Shown piece by piece: positions 1-6,482 of a stretch of 11,967 nucleotides of DNA (the first letter of the stretch is position 1; every line of letters starts with the position of its first letter). The translations under genes were made by a program, and so were the position numbers. The notes under the pieces are model-generated. The model made no database searches. It saw nothing but the letters and a program-made list of their open reading frames with translations, and was not told the origin of the DNA. Source of the stretch: Betaproteobacteria bacterium (GTDB taxonomy: Bacteria > Pseudomonadota > Gammaproteobacteria > Burkholderiales > SG8-39); NCBI GenBank assembly GCA_029865405.1, contig JAOUGZ010000038.1:1-11967 (forward strand). The letters are read 5' to 3'.

Positions 1-231
1 CACGGCATCGGTGATCAGAGCGAGCGCCGGAGCAATCCACGGCAGCGCGTCGTTCACGCTCATCGGCCCGCCCATGAACACGAGGCCCGAGAAGCCGCGC
101 GCGCTGCGCGGCACCGCGCGCCCCTCGTCCACCGGCATCAGCGTCCAGGGAATCGCCTTGCGCTCGAGGTAGGTGGCAAAATAGGCGGGACCCTCGCTCG
201 GAGCATGCCTGAAGATGGCCACCGGTTTCAT
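1..231 (-). CDS. Class I glutamine amidotransferase-like protein (GMP synthase-like), N-terminal part
   Basis: This minus-strand reading frame stays open from an ATG at 231 to the window edge, giving 77 residues. It begins MKPVAIFRHAPSEGPAYF and later has the segment FMGGPMSVNDALPW. This resembles the N-terminal half of stand-alone type 1 glutamine amidotransferases related to the GuaA amidotransferase domain, where the FxGGPMSVND-type turn precedes the nucleophile region. The catalytic Cys-His-Glu triad would lie beyond the left edge and cannot be checked. Family members are thought to release ammonia from glutamine or act as related hydrolases; the physiological substrate is usually unknown. 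No Shine-Dalgarno is visible. Its start codon overlaps that of the divergent protease gene in the palindrome CATG at 229-232. Family assignment is fairly good; the specific function is not. Confidence 0.72.
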   Translation of the reverse strand, partial: MKPVAIFRHAPSEGPAYFATYLERKAIPWTLMPVDEGRAVPRSARGFSGLVFMGGPMSVNDALPWIAPALALITDAV

Positions 232-865
232 GAAGCTGAATTGTAGTGGCAGCGCCCTAACGCTGGCGTTCGCGGCTCTGCCGGCCGCGGCCGCCGACGT
301 GAGTTTCGTCGGCGTGATCGGCGAGCGGGCGGCGATCCTGGTGATCGACGGCGGCGCGCCGCGCACCGTCAAGGTAGGACAGACTTTCGGCGCGGTGACC
401 GTGGTTTCGGTCGAGCGCGAGCGCGCGGTGATCGAGGTCGACGGCGCGCGCCGCACGCTGACGCGCGGCCAGCATTTCCAGTCCGCGAGCAGCGATCGCC
501 AGAGCACGGTGCTCGCCGCCGACGAGCGCGGCCACTTCTTTGCCGAGGGCGCCATCAACAACAAGCCGGTGCGCTTCGTCGTGGATACCGGCGCCACGGT
601 CGTCGCGCTGCCGGCGAGCGAGGCCGCGCGCCTGGGGATCGACTACCGCAAGGGCCGCGTCGGCTCGACCCGGACCGCGGGCGGCGTGGTGCCGGTATAC
701 CGCCTCACGCTCGATGCGGTGAGGGTCGGCGGCATCGAGCTGCACGGCGTGGAGGCGCTGGTCATCGAGCAGGGCCTCGACGTCGCGCTGCTCGGCATGA
801 GCTTCCTCAACCGCGTGGAAATCAGGAACGAGGGCCAGACCATGACCCTGTTGCGCCGCTTCTGA
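230..865 (+). CDS. Exported retropepsin-like aspartic protease (clan AA, TIGR02281-like)
   Basis: From the ATG at 230 the protein has 211 residues. It opens with a signal peptide: a Lys, a hydrophobic run (ALTLAFAAL) and an Ala-rich cleavage region before DVSF, so it is probably periplasmic or membrane-associated. The N-terminal ~85 mature residues contain small beta-type repeats around GVIGERAAILVIDGG. The C-terminal ~100 residues form a retropepsin fold: the catalytic motif VVDTGATVVALP (DTG near residue 119) and the closing segment LLGMSFLNRVEIRNEG typical of this family. With one DTG per chain it should work as a homodimer. An in-frame ATG at 215 is an alternative start, with GAAG directly in front; 230 is preferred because it puts the Lys and hydrophobic core at the N-terminus. 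The stop overlaps the next start (TGATG), implying co-translation with the Sel1 gene. The substrate is unknown. Confidence 0.85.
   Translation: MKLNCSGSALTLAFAALPAAAADVSFVGVIGERAAILVIDGGAPRTVKVGQTFGAVTVVSVERERAVIEVDGARRTLTRGQHFQSASSDRQSTVLAADERGHFFAEGAINNKPVRFVVDTGATVVALPASEAARLGIDYRKGRVGSTRTAGGVVPVYRLTLDAVRVGGIELHGVEALVIEQGLDVALLGMSFLNRVEIRNEGQTMTLLRRF
240..245 (-). promoter_or_regulatory. Possible -10 element for the amidotransferase gene
   Basis: On the minus strand TACAAT (5 of 6 to the sigma-70 consensus) lies 8 bases upstream of the ATG at 231. Transcription from it would give an almost leaderless message. No good -35 is found at the usual distance, so this is a weak, context-based call. 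It lies inside the signal-peptide codons of the divergent protease gene. Confidence 0.25.
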
Positions 866-1839
866 TGCGGCTCGTGCGCTATTGGATGCTCCTTGCCGCG
901 GCGGCCGCGTTCGCCGCCGGCGCCGCGCCGCTCGACGACCTGGCCCGCAAGGCGGCCAACGGCTCGGCCGAGGCGGCGCAGGAGATCGCGCGCCAGGCCG
1001 CGGCCGGCGACACGCAGGCCGAGCACCTGATGGGCATGATGCACATCTCGGGCAAGGGCGCGGAGCAAAGCGATTCGCAGGCGCTGGATTGGTTCCTGCG
1101 CGCCGCGCGCAAGGGACACGTCGAATCGCAGCACAATGCCGCGGTCATCTACGAGAGCACCGAGGGCACGCTGAAGAACGCGGCAGAGGCGCGGCGCTGG
1201 TACCGCACCGCCGCGCAGCAGGACCTCGCGCGCTCCCAGGCCAAGCTCGGCGCGCTGCTGCTCGACGGGGTCGGCGGCGCCGCGGATCTCGACGAAGGCC
1301 GGCAATGGCTGGAGAAGTCCGCGGCGCAGGGCAATCCCTACGGCCGCTACCGTCTCGGCCTGCTGCACCTCGAGGGACGCGGCACCGAGCGCGACGTCGA
1401 CGCGGCGGCCAGGCTGTTCCAGCAGGCCGCCGACGGCGGCGACCGCGGCGCGCGCTACCAGTTGGCGCTGCTGCACGGCACCGGCACCGGCGTGGAGAAG
1501 AGCGACGCCAAGGCGCTCGCACTGCTGCGCCAGTCCGCCGAGCAGGGCCTGCCCGAGGCGCAGTTCCTCCTATCGGCGATCTACAGCACCGGGCAGTACG
1601 GCGTACAGCGCGACGACAAGCTGGCGGTGCGCTGGATGCGCCGCGCCGCAGTGCAGGGGTATGCCGACGCCGAGTTCTCGCTCGGCCTCGCCTACGCGGA
1701 GGGGCGGGGGGTGAAGCGCGATGCGCAGGAGGCCTATGGCTGGATGCTGCGCGCCTCGCGCCGCGGCCACGCCCCGGCCAGGGCGTACGTGAAGGACATC
1801 GAGTGGCAGATGGAGAAGAAGCGCCAGCGGCGCAATTGA
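865..1839 (+). CDS. Exported Sel1-repeat (SLR) protein
   Basis: 324 residues. A signal peptide (RLVRYW followed by a long Ala-rich hydrophobic stretch, cleavage near residue 20-22) precedes about seven Sel1-type helical repeats of ~36 residues, from roughly residue 49 to 301. They are recognisable by recurring blocks such as RLGLLHLEGRGTERD, SLGLAYAEGRGVKRD and the W/A-x-x-AA-x-G pattern at each repeat end. The tail (EWQMEKKRQRRN) is strongly basic. Sel1 repeats form a solenoid that binds other proteins; in bacteria they often act as envelope scaffolds or assembly factors. No enzyme domain is visible. Translation starts on the last base of the protease stop codon with no Shine-Dalgarno, which suggests reinitiation and a functional link with the protease. 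The partner protein is unknown. Confidence 0.88.
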   Translation: MRLVRYWMLLAAAAAFAAGAAPLDDLARKAANGSAEAAQEIARQAAAGDTQAEHLMGMMHISGKGAEQSDSQALDWFLRAARKGHVESQHNAAVIYESTEGTLKNAAEARRWYRTAAQQDLARSQAKLGALLLDGVGGAADLDEGRQWLEKSAAQGNPYGRYRLGLLHLEGRGTERDVDAAARLFQQAADGGDRGARYQLALLHGTGTGVEKSDAKALALLRQSAEQGLPEAQFLLSAIYSTGQYGVQRDDKLAVRWMRRAAVQGYADAEFSLGLAYAEGRGVKRDAQEAYGWMLRASRRGHAPARAYVKDIEWQMEKKRQRRN

Positions 1840-1843
1840 GGCG

Positions 1844-2524
1844 CTAGCGGCCCGGCACCAGCGGCACGAACCGCACCGGCAGCACGCGTTTCTCGTCGAC
1901 CCCGCCGTCGGCGCGCTTGGTGAGCACGAGGAGCTCCTGCACGGCGTGGCTCGCGCCGACCGGGATCACCATGCGGCCCCCCGTCTTCAGCTGGTCGACG
2001 AGCGCCTGCGGCACCTGCGGCGCCGCGGCGGTCACCACGATGCCGTCGAACGGCGCCTTCTCCGGCCAGCCGGCGTAGCCGTCGCCGATGCGCACCTCGA
2101 CGTTGGCGTAGCCCGCGGCGGCGAGCGTGGCCGCCGCCTGCCGGCCGAGGTCGCCGATCAGCTCGATGCTGTACACCTGCGCCACGATTTCGGCGAGCAC
2201 CGCGGCCTGGTAGCCCGAGCCGGTGCCGATCTCGAGGACCGTGTGCCCGGGACGCGGCGCGACGAGGTCGGTGGACAGGGCGACGATGTAGGGCTGCGAG
2301 ATGGTCTGCCCGGCGCCGATCGGCAGCGGGTGATTGCGGTAGGCGAGCGCGCGCTGGCCCGCGGGCACGAAGCGATGCCGCTCCACCGTGCCGAGCGCCG
2401 CGCGCACCGGCGGCGACATGGCGGCAAGCCCGGTTTCCCCGCGGGTCTGCGCGTACAGGGCCTCGACCTCGGCCACCATGCGCGCGCGCGCAGCCGCGTA
2501 ATCCTGGGCGTCGGCGGCGCTCAT
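1844..2524 (-). CDS. pcm: Protein-L-isoaspartate O-methyltransferase (Pcm)
   Basis: 226 residues from the ATG at 2524. It uses S-adenosylmethionine to methylate isoaspartyl residues in damaged proteins and so starts their repair. Visible features: the family block LPIGAGQTISQPYIVALSTD (residues 67-86), the SAM-binding glycine loop VLEIGTGSGYQ (96-106), acidic post-strand residue in YSIEL (118-122), GDGYAGWP (147-154), and the C-terminal LPVRFVPL (215-222). It is the last gene of the xseB-ispA-dxs-folE2 block, starting 22 bases after the folE2 stop and ending 4 bases from the convergent Sel1 gene. Neither surE, nlpD nor rpoS, the usual neighbours of cytoplasmic pcm, is present. The start is uncertain: the frame stays open upstream and a TTG at 2572 would add a credible signal peptide ending ADA|QDY, giving 242 residues and a periplasmic enzyme. 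No start has a clear Shine-Dalgarno. Confidence 0.9.
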   Translation of the reverse strand: MSAADAQDYAAARARMVAEVEALYAQTRGETGLAAMSPPVRAALGTVERHRFVPAGQRALAYRNHPLPIGAGQTISQPYIVALSTDLVAPRPGHTVLEIGTGSGYQAAVLAEIVAQVYSIELIGDLGRQAAATLAAAGYANVEVRIGDGYAGWPEKAPFDGIVVTAAAPQVPQALVDQLKTGGRMVIPVGASHAVQELLVLTKRADGGVDEKRVLPVRFVPLVPGR

Positions 2525-2546
2525 GCCGAGCCAGGCGAGAACGCAG

Positions 2547-3350
2547 CTAGCGAGCCGCCTTGTCGCGCTCAATGAGGGCGTAGGCGGAGTGGTTGTGGAT
2601 CGACTCGAAGTTCTCCGACTCGACCACGAACCGCGAGATGCGCTCATCGAGATTGAGCAGCGCGGCGACATCGCGCACCATGTCCTCGACGAACTTGGGA
2701 TTGTCGTAGGCGCGCTCGGTGACGTGCTTCTCGTCCGGGCGCTTGAGCAGGCCGTAGAGCTCGCTCGAGGCCTGCTTTTCCACCAGGTCGACGATCTCCT
2801 CGATCCAGACGAAATCGCCCGTGTGCGCCGTGACGGTGACATGCGAGCGCTGGTTGTGCGCGCCGTAGGCGGAGATCTTCTTCGAGCACGGGCACAGGCT
2901 GGTCACCGGCACCAGCACCTTCATGGCGAAGCCCTGTCTGCCGTCCAGGATCTGCGAGACGAAGCTCACCTCGTAGTCGAGCAGGCTCTTTACGCGCGAC
3001 ACGGGCGCGCTCTTCTCGATGAAGTACGGGAAGGTCATCTCGACCACGCCCTCCTCGGCCTCGAGCTTGGCCACCATCTCCTTCACCATCGCCTGGAACG
3101 AGTCCACCGTGATCTCGCGCTCGTGCGCCGAGAGGATCTCGACGAAGCGCGACATGTGCGTGCCCTTGAAGTGGTGCGGCAGGCCGACGTACATGTTGAA
3201 GTGGGCGATCGTGTGCTGCACGCCGCCCGCGCGCTGCATGATCTGGATCGGGTGGCGGATGGCCTTGATGCCGACCCGGTCGATGGCGAGCTTGCGCGAG
3301 TCGGGCGCGCTCTGGACGTCCGGGATATTTTGCAGGTCCTTGGCTTTCAT
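2547..3350 (-). CDS. folE2: GTP cyclohydrolase FolE2 (type IB)
   Basis: 267 residues, normal length for the family. It converts GTP to 7,8-dihydroneopterin triphosphate, the entry compound for folate (and for queuosine via QueD). It replaces the zinc enzyme FolE, and family members can use metals other than zinc. Seen: the N-terminal block [14 protein letters not shown] followed by [13 protein letters not shown], the metal/catalytic motif [20 protein letters not shown] (150-169) and C-terminal [13 protein letters not shown] (251-263). ATG start; GGGAG lies about 13 bases upstream, long for a Shine-Dalgarno, and TATAAT lies exactly 6 bases upstream. It follows dxs after 25 bases and precedes pcm. 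Whether the genome also has folE cannot be seen here. Confidence 0.95.
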   Translation of the reverse strand: MKAKDLQNIPDVQSAPDSRKLAIDRVGIKAIRHPIQIMQRAGGVQHTIAHFNMYVGLPHHFKGTHMSRFVEILSAHEREITVDSFQAMVKEMVAKLEAEEGVVEMTFPYFIEKSAPVSRVKSLLDYEVSFVSQILDGRQGFAMKVLVPVTSLCPCSKKISAYGAHNQRSHVTVTAHTGDFVWIEEIVDLVEKQASSELYGLLKRPDEKHVTERAYDNPKFVEDMVRDVAALLNLDERISRFVVESENFESIHNHSAYALIERDKAAR

Positions 3351-3356
3351 GCGTCG

Positions 3357-3362
3357 ATTATA
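3357..3362 (-). promoter_or_regulatory. Consensus -10 hexamer (TATAAT) before folE2
   Basis: A perfect TATAAT on the minus strand in the short dxs-folE2 spacer, unusual in such GC-rich DNA. It is 6 bases upstream of the folE2 ATG, so initiation would fall on or next to the start codon. There is no recognisable TTGACA-like -35 at 15-18 bases, so it may need an activator or may not be a promoter. It sits 4 bases downstream of the palindrome at 3367-3383. Confidence 0.4.
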
Positions 3363-3366
3363 ACTC

Positions 3367-3383
3367 CCGAGTAATTTACTCGG
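3367..3383. repeat. Perfect palindrome at the dxs-folE2 junction (operator candidate)
   Basis: CCGAGTAA and TTACTCGG form perfect 8-base inverted arms around one central base. The palindrome includes the dxs stop codon (3376-3378) and the spacer before folE2, and ends 4 bases upstream of the TATAAT. As RNA it could fold as a 6-base stem with a 5-base loop. No U-run follows on either strand, so it is not an intrinsic terminator. Position and symmetry fit binding of a dimeric regulator upstream of folE2; the regulator is not identified. Confidence 0.45.
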
Positions 3384-5265
3384 ATATCACGGCGCGGATC
3401 GCCTTCTCGATGCCGGCGGCGTCCAACCCTACCGACGACAGGAGTTTTGCCGGGTCGCCGTGGTCGATAAAGCGATCCGGCAGGCCGAGCAGCAGCACGC
3501 GCTTTTCGATGCCTAGGTGCGCGAGTGCTTCGCAGACGGCGCTGCCAGCGCCCCCCATGACCTGGTGCTCCTCGACCGTGACCAGGAGCTCGTGCGTCCC
3601 CGCGAGCTGCTGCACCAGCTCGGCGTCGAGCGGCTTCACGAAGCGCATGTTGGCCACCGACGCATCGAGCGCCTCGGCGGCATCGAGTGCCGGCTTGAGC
3701 ATCGAGCCGAAGGCGAGGATCGCGATGCGCCGGCCGCTGCGGCGCAGCTCGCCCCTGCCCACCGGCACGGTTTCGAATCCGGACCCGGCTTCGCCGGGCG
3801 CTGCGCCGCGCGGATAGCGCACCGCCGCCGGCGCGCCGAGCCGGAACGCCGTCGTCAGCATGCGCCGGCATTCCGCGGCATCCGCCGGCGCCATCACGGT
3901 GAGGTTGGGCACCGTGCGCAGATAGGCCAGGTCGAACGCGCCGTTGTGCGTGGCGCCGTCGCCGCCCACCAGGCCGCCCCGGTCGAGGGCGAAGGTCACG
4001 GGCAGGTTCTGGATGGCGACGTCGTGGATCAGCTGGTCGTAGCCGCGCTGCAGGAAGGTCGAGTAGATCGCCACCACCGGCCGCAGCCCCTCGCAAGCCA
4101 TGCCGGCGGCGAAGCTCACCGAATGCTGCTCGGCGATGCCGACGTCGAAATAGCGCTCGGGATATTTCTCCGAGTACGGCACCATGCCCGAGCCCTCGCG
4201 CATCGCCGGCGTGATCGCCATCAGGCGGGCATCGGCCGCCGCCATGTCGCACAGCCAGTCGCCGAACACCTGGCTGTAGGTCGGCTTGGCGGGCGTGGCC
4301 GCCTTCTTGATGCCCTCGGCCGGATCGAACATGCTCGGCCCGTGGTAGGCGACGGGGTCGTCCTCGGCGAGCTTGTAGCCCTGGCCCTTTCTCGTGACGA
4401 TGTGCAGGAACTGCGGCCCCTTGAGCTTGCGGATGTTGGCGAGGGTGGCGATGAGCGTGTCGAGGTCGTGGCCGTCGATCGGGCCGATGTAGTTGAAGCC
4501 GAACTCCTCAAACAGCGTCGAGGGCGTCACCATGCCCTTCACGTGCTCTTCGGTGCGCCGCGCGAGCTCCCAGACGCCGACGCGCTTGAGCACGTGCTCG
4601 CTCGCTCGCCGCGCCGTCGAATACATGCGGCCCGAGAGCAGGCGCGCCAGGTAGTTGGTCAGCGCGCCCACCGGCGGCGAGATCGACATCTCGTTGTCGT
4701 TCAGGATGACAAGGAGATCCACGTCCATGGCGCCGGCGTTGTTCATCGCCTCGAACGCCATGCCCGCCGACATGGCGCCATCGCCGATCACCGCCACGCA
4801 CTTGCGCTGCTCGCCTTTCGCCTTCGCCGCCACCGCCATGCCGAGCGCCGCCGAGATCGAGGTCGAGGAATGCGCGGTGCCGAAGGTGTCGTAGGGCGAT
4901 TCGCTGCGCCGCGGGAATCCCGAGATGCCGTCGATCATGCGCAGGCGCGCCATCGCCCCGCGCCGCCCGGTGAGGATCTTGTGCGGATAGGTCTGGTGGC
5001 CAACGTCCCACACGATGCGGTCCTCGGGCGTCTCGAACACCTTGTGCAGGGCGATGGTGAGCTCGACGGTGCCGAGGTTGGACGACAGGTGCCCGCCGGT
5101 CTTGGACACCGAGTCGAGCACGAACGCGCGCAGCTCCTCGGCGAGGCGATGCAGGTCCTTCCGGTCGAGCGCGCGCAGCTGCGACGGGTCGTCGATGGTC
5201 TTCAACAGCTCGAACATCGTGGGATTGTAGCCGCCGCCCGGCAGCGCTTCGAGGATTGACGACAA
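3376..5265 (-). CDS. dxs: 1-deoxy-D-xylulose-5-phosphate synthase (Dxs)
   Basis: 629 residues from a TTG at 5265. It is the thiamine-diphosphate enzyme that condenses pyruvate and glyceraldehyde 3-phosphate to DXP, the first step of the MEP isoprenoid pathway, with DXP also feeding thiamine and pyridoxal. Seen: [16 protein letters not shown] (87-102), the ThDP/Mg motif [18 protein letters not shown]...ND (161-190), GPIDGHD (261-267), the activating Glu in [15 protein letters not shown] (E379), the RGYDQLIHD segment (407-415) and [13 protein letters not shown] (430-442). Start: the TTG is preceded at 8 bases by AAGGAAG, a strong Shine-Dalgarno inside the last ispA codons. Homologues more often start near [11 protein letters not shown], the in-frame ATG at 5217, which has no Shine-Dalgarno. 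The gene begins 2 bases after the ispA stop, indicating translational coupling. Confidence 0.96.
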   Translation of the reverse strand: MSSILEALPGGGYNPTMFELLKTIDDPSQLRALDRKDLHRLAEELRAFVLDSVSKTGGHLSSNLGTVELTIALHKVFETPEDRIVWDVGHQTYPHKILTGRRGAMARLRMIDGISGFPRRSESPYDTFGTAHSSTSISAALGMAVAAKAKGEQRKCVAVIGDGAMSAGMAFEAMNNAGAMDVDLLVILNDNEMSISPPVGALTNYLARLLSGRMYSTARRASEHVLKRVGVWELARRTEEHVKGMVTPSTLFEEFGFNYIGPIDGHDLDTLIATLANIRKLKGPQFLHIVTRKGQGYKLAEDDPVAYHGPSMFDPAEGIKKAATPAKPTYSQVFGDWLCDMAAADARLMAITPAMREGSGMVPYSEKYPERYFDVGIAEQHSVSFAAGMACEGLRPVVAIYSTFLQRGYDQLIHDVAIQNLPVTFALDRGGLVGGDGATHNGAFDLAYLRTVPNLTVMAPADAAECRRMLTTAFRLGAPAAVRYPRGAAPGEAGSGFETVPVGRGELRRSGRRIAILAFGSMLKPALDAAEALDASVANMRFVKPLDAELVQQLAGTHELLVTVEEHQVMGGAGSAVCEALAHLGIEKRVLLLGLPDRFIDHGDPAKLLSSVGLDAAGIEKAIRAVISE

Positions 5266-5267
5266 CG

Positions 5268-6170
5268 CTAGAACTTCCTTAGCACGATGAAATCGGCGAG
5301 CTCGCGCAGGCGCCGCGCGCCCGCGCCGAGCGGCGCCAGCGCGTCGTGCGCATTCCGCCTGAGTTCCTGCGCCAGATCCCGCGCGCGTGCGAGGCCCATC
5401 ACCGAGACGTAGGTGGGCTTGCCCGCGCGCGAGTCCTTGCCCGCGGTCTTGCCGAGCGTCGCGCTCGAGGCCTCGGCGTCGAGCACGTCGTCCACCACCT
5501 GGAAGGCGAGGCCTACGGTCTTCGCGTACTGGTCGAGGCGCTCGCGCAGCGTGCCCTCGGGCGCGCCGCCGCAGCTCGCGCCAAGAAGGACCGCGGCGCG
5601 GATCAGCGCGCCGGTCTTGTGGATGTGCATCGACTCGAGCTCGGGCACGCTGAGCGACCGGCCGGTGGCGGCGAGGTCGATCTGCTGCCCGCCGGCCATG
5701 CCGCGCGAGCCCGCCGCCGCCGCGAGCAGCTTCACCATTTCGATCTGCGCGCGCGGCTCGTCGGCGAGCGCCTGCTCGGCGAGGAGCTGGAAGGCGAGCG
5801 ACTGCAGGGCGTCGCCCACCAGCAGCGCGGTCGCTTCGTCGAATTCCACGTGCACCGTGGGCTTGCCGCGGCGAAGCACGTCGTCGTCCATGCAGGGCAG
5901 GTCGTCGTGCACCAGCGAGTAGGCGTGGATCAGCTCGACCGCCGCCGCCGCGATCTCGAGCCGCTCGGGCCGCGCCCCGGCGACTTCGCCCGCGGCAAAA
6001 GTCAGCAGCGGCCGCACGCGCTTGCCGCCCTCGAGCACCGCGTAGCGCATCGCGGCGTGCAGACGTTGCGGCGTGACGCGCGCCCCGGGCAGGACGCGCG
6101 CCAGCACGCTTTCCATTCGCGCCTGGATGCCGCCCATCCAGGCCGCGAACGCCGGGTCAGGCGCCGTCAC
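5268..6170 (-). CDS. ispA: Farnesyl diphosphate synthase (geranyltranstransferase)
   Basis: 300 residues. It condenses IPP with DMAPP and GPP to make farnesyl diphosphate for ubiquinone, undecaprenyl carriers and other isoprenoids. Seen: GGKRVRPLL (48-56), first aspartate-rich motif in [12 protein letters not shown] (86-97) with two small residues between the Asp pairs as in bacterial short-chain synthases, RRGKPTVH (100-107), GGQQIDL (160-166), KTGALI (185-190) and second aspartate-rich motif DDVLD (227-231). The start is a GTG at 6170 overlapping the xseB stop by 14 bases. It is preferred over the ATG at 6137 because the residues between ([16 protein letters not shown]) match the normal N-terminal helix of the family. 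dxs follows after 2 bases. Confidence 0.95.
   Translation of the reverse strand: MTAPDPAFAAWMGGIQARMESVLARVLPGARVTPQRLHAAMRYAVLEGGKRVRPLLTFAAGEVAGARPERLEIAAAAVELIHAYSLVHDDLPCMDDDVLRRGKPTVHVEFDEATALLVGDALQSLAFQLLAEQALADEPRAQIEMVKLLAAAAGSRGMAGGQQIDLAATGRSLSVPELESMHIHKTGALIRAAVLLGASCGGAPEGTLRERLDQYAKTVGLAFQVVDDVLDAEASSATLGKTAGKDSRAGKPTYVSVMGLARARDLAQELRRNAHDALAPLGAGARRLRELADFIVLRKF
5274..5280 (-). promoter_or_regulatory. Shine-Dalgarno AAGGAAG deciding the dxs TTG start
   Basis: AAGGAAG on the minus strand, formed by the last sense codons of ispA, lies 8 bases before the TTG at 5265. It is the only strong Shine-Dalgarno I see in the window and favours the TTG over the downstream ATG at 5217. 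Confidence 0.65.
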
Positions 6171-6399
6171 CGGGCTCGGGTTCCACGGCCAGTTTCTTCA
6201 GCACCTCGCCTTCGAGCACCTTCACCTGGCGCTGGGCCGCGTCCAGCCGCTCCTGGCAGAAGCGCGCCAGCTCCAGGCCGCGCTTGTGCGCCTCCAGCGC
6301 CTGCTCGAGCGAGAGCTTGCCGCCTTCCATCTGCGCGACCAGCTTCTCCAGCTCGGCGAGCGCCTTCTCGAAAGTGGCCTCGGCGGCGGCTTTGGGCAT
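6157..6399 (-). CDS. xseB: Exodeoxyribonuclease VII small subunit
   Basis: 80 residues, the usual size. XseB binds the XseA catalytic subunit to form the single-strand-specific exonuclease VII. It is recognised by ATFEKALAELEKLVAQMEGG (8-27), SLEQALEAHKRGLELARFCQ (30-49) and the C-terminal helix with VKVLEGE. Nearly the whole chain is predicted helix or coiled coil. It is the first gene of the minus-strand block xseB-ispA-dxs-folE2-pcm; the xseB-ispA-dxs order is common in Proteobacteria. xseA is not in the window, as is usual. ATG start, with only a weak TAAG as possible Shine-Dalgarno. A promoter candidate in the divergent spacer would start transcription almost at the ATG. Confidence 0.94.
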   Translation of the reverse strand: MPKAAAEATFEKALAELEKLVAQMEGGKLSLEQALEAHKRGLELARFCQERLDAAQRQVKVLEGEVLKKLAVEPEPGDGA

Positions 6400-6405
6400 G
6401 CCGTG

Positions 6406-6435
6406 AACTTAGCCGACCGGCGCTTGCCCGGTCAA
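6406..6435 (-). promoter_or_regulatory. Candidate promoter for the xseB-ispA-dxs-folE2-pcm block
   Basis: Minus-strand TTGACC (6435-6430, 5 of 6 to the -35 consensus) is followed after 18 bases by TAAGTT (6411-6406), a poor -10. The start point would be at or within a base or two of the xseB ATG. The -35 overlaps one arm of the inverted repeat at 6415-6433. It is the only reasonable candidate in the 83-base spacer on this strand. Confidence 0.35.
6415..6433. repeat. Inverted repeat in the divergent xseB / Rieske spacer
   Basis: GACCGG (6415-6420) and CCGGTC (6428-6433) are perfect 6-base inverted arms with a 7-base centre. The repeat covers the -35-like sequences proposed for both strands (TTGACC minus, TTGCCC plus), so a protein bound here could affect both promoters. 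Six-base GC-rich arms can arise by chance, so confidence is modest. Confidence 0.3.
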
Positions 6436-6454
6436 ACGTTCCCTGGGGTAGAAT
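6424..6454 (+). promoter_or_regulatory. Candidate sigma-70 promoter for the Rieske gene set
   Basis: TAGAAT (6449-6454, 5 of 6) preceded by TTGCCC (6424-6429) with a 19-base spacer, slightly long. Start would be near 6461, giving a leader of about 20 bases that begins with a T-rich run (ATTTTTTC) and lacks a Shine-Dalgarno; a pyrimidine-rich leader could serve ribosomal protein S1. This is the only spacer upstream of the three plus-strand genes. Confidence 0.45.
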
Positions 6455-6482
6455 GCGGCGCATTTTTTCGGGTTCCCGACCC

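Noticed and set aside
1840..1843. Terminator between the convergent Sel1 and pcm genes
   Set aside because: Only four bases separate the stops, and no stem with a T-run is found around them.
882..1847. 321-codon plus-strand frame overlapping the Sel1 gene
   Set aside because: Out-of-frame Arg/Gly-rich shadow; the Sel1 repeats are in the other frame.
3349..3365. Zur box before folE2 (GTTATAAT on the minus strand)
   Set aside because: Only one half resembles the GTTATAnnATAAC-like consensus; the second half (CGACGC) does not match.
3517..5259. 580-codon open frame on the plus strand opposite dxs
   Set aside because: It is antisense to a clear dxs, is His/Arg/Glu-rich with no recognisable domain, and follows from GC-rich codon use.
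5346..6482. Upstream half of the long plus-strand frame that contains the Rieske gene
   Set aside because: It lies antisense to ispA and xseB, is Arg/Ala-rich and low in domain content. The Rieske family homology begins just after 6483.
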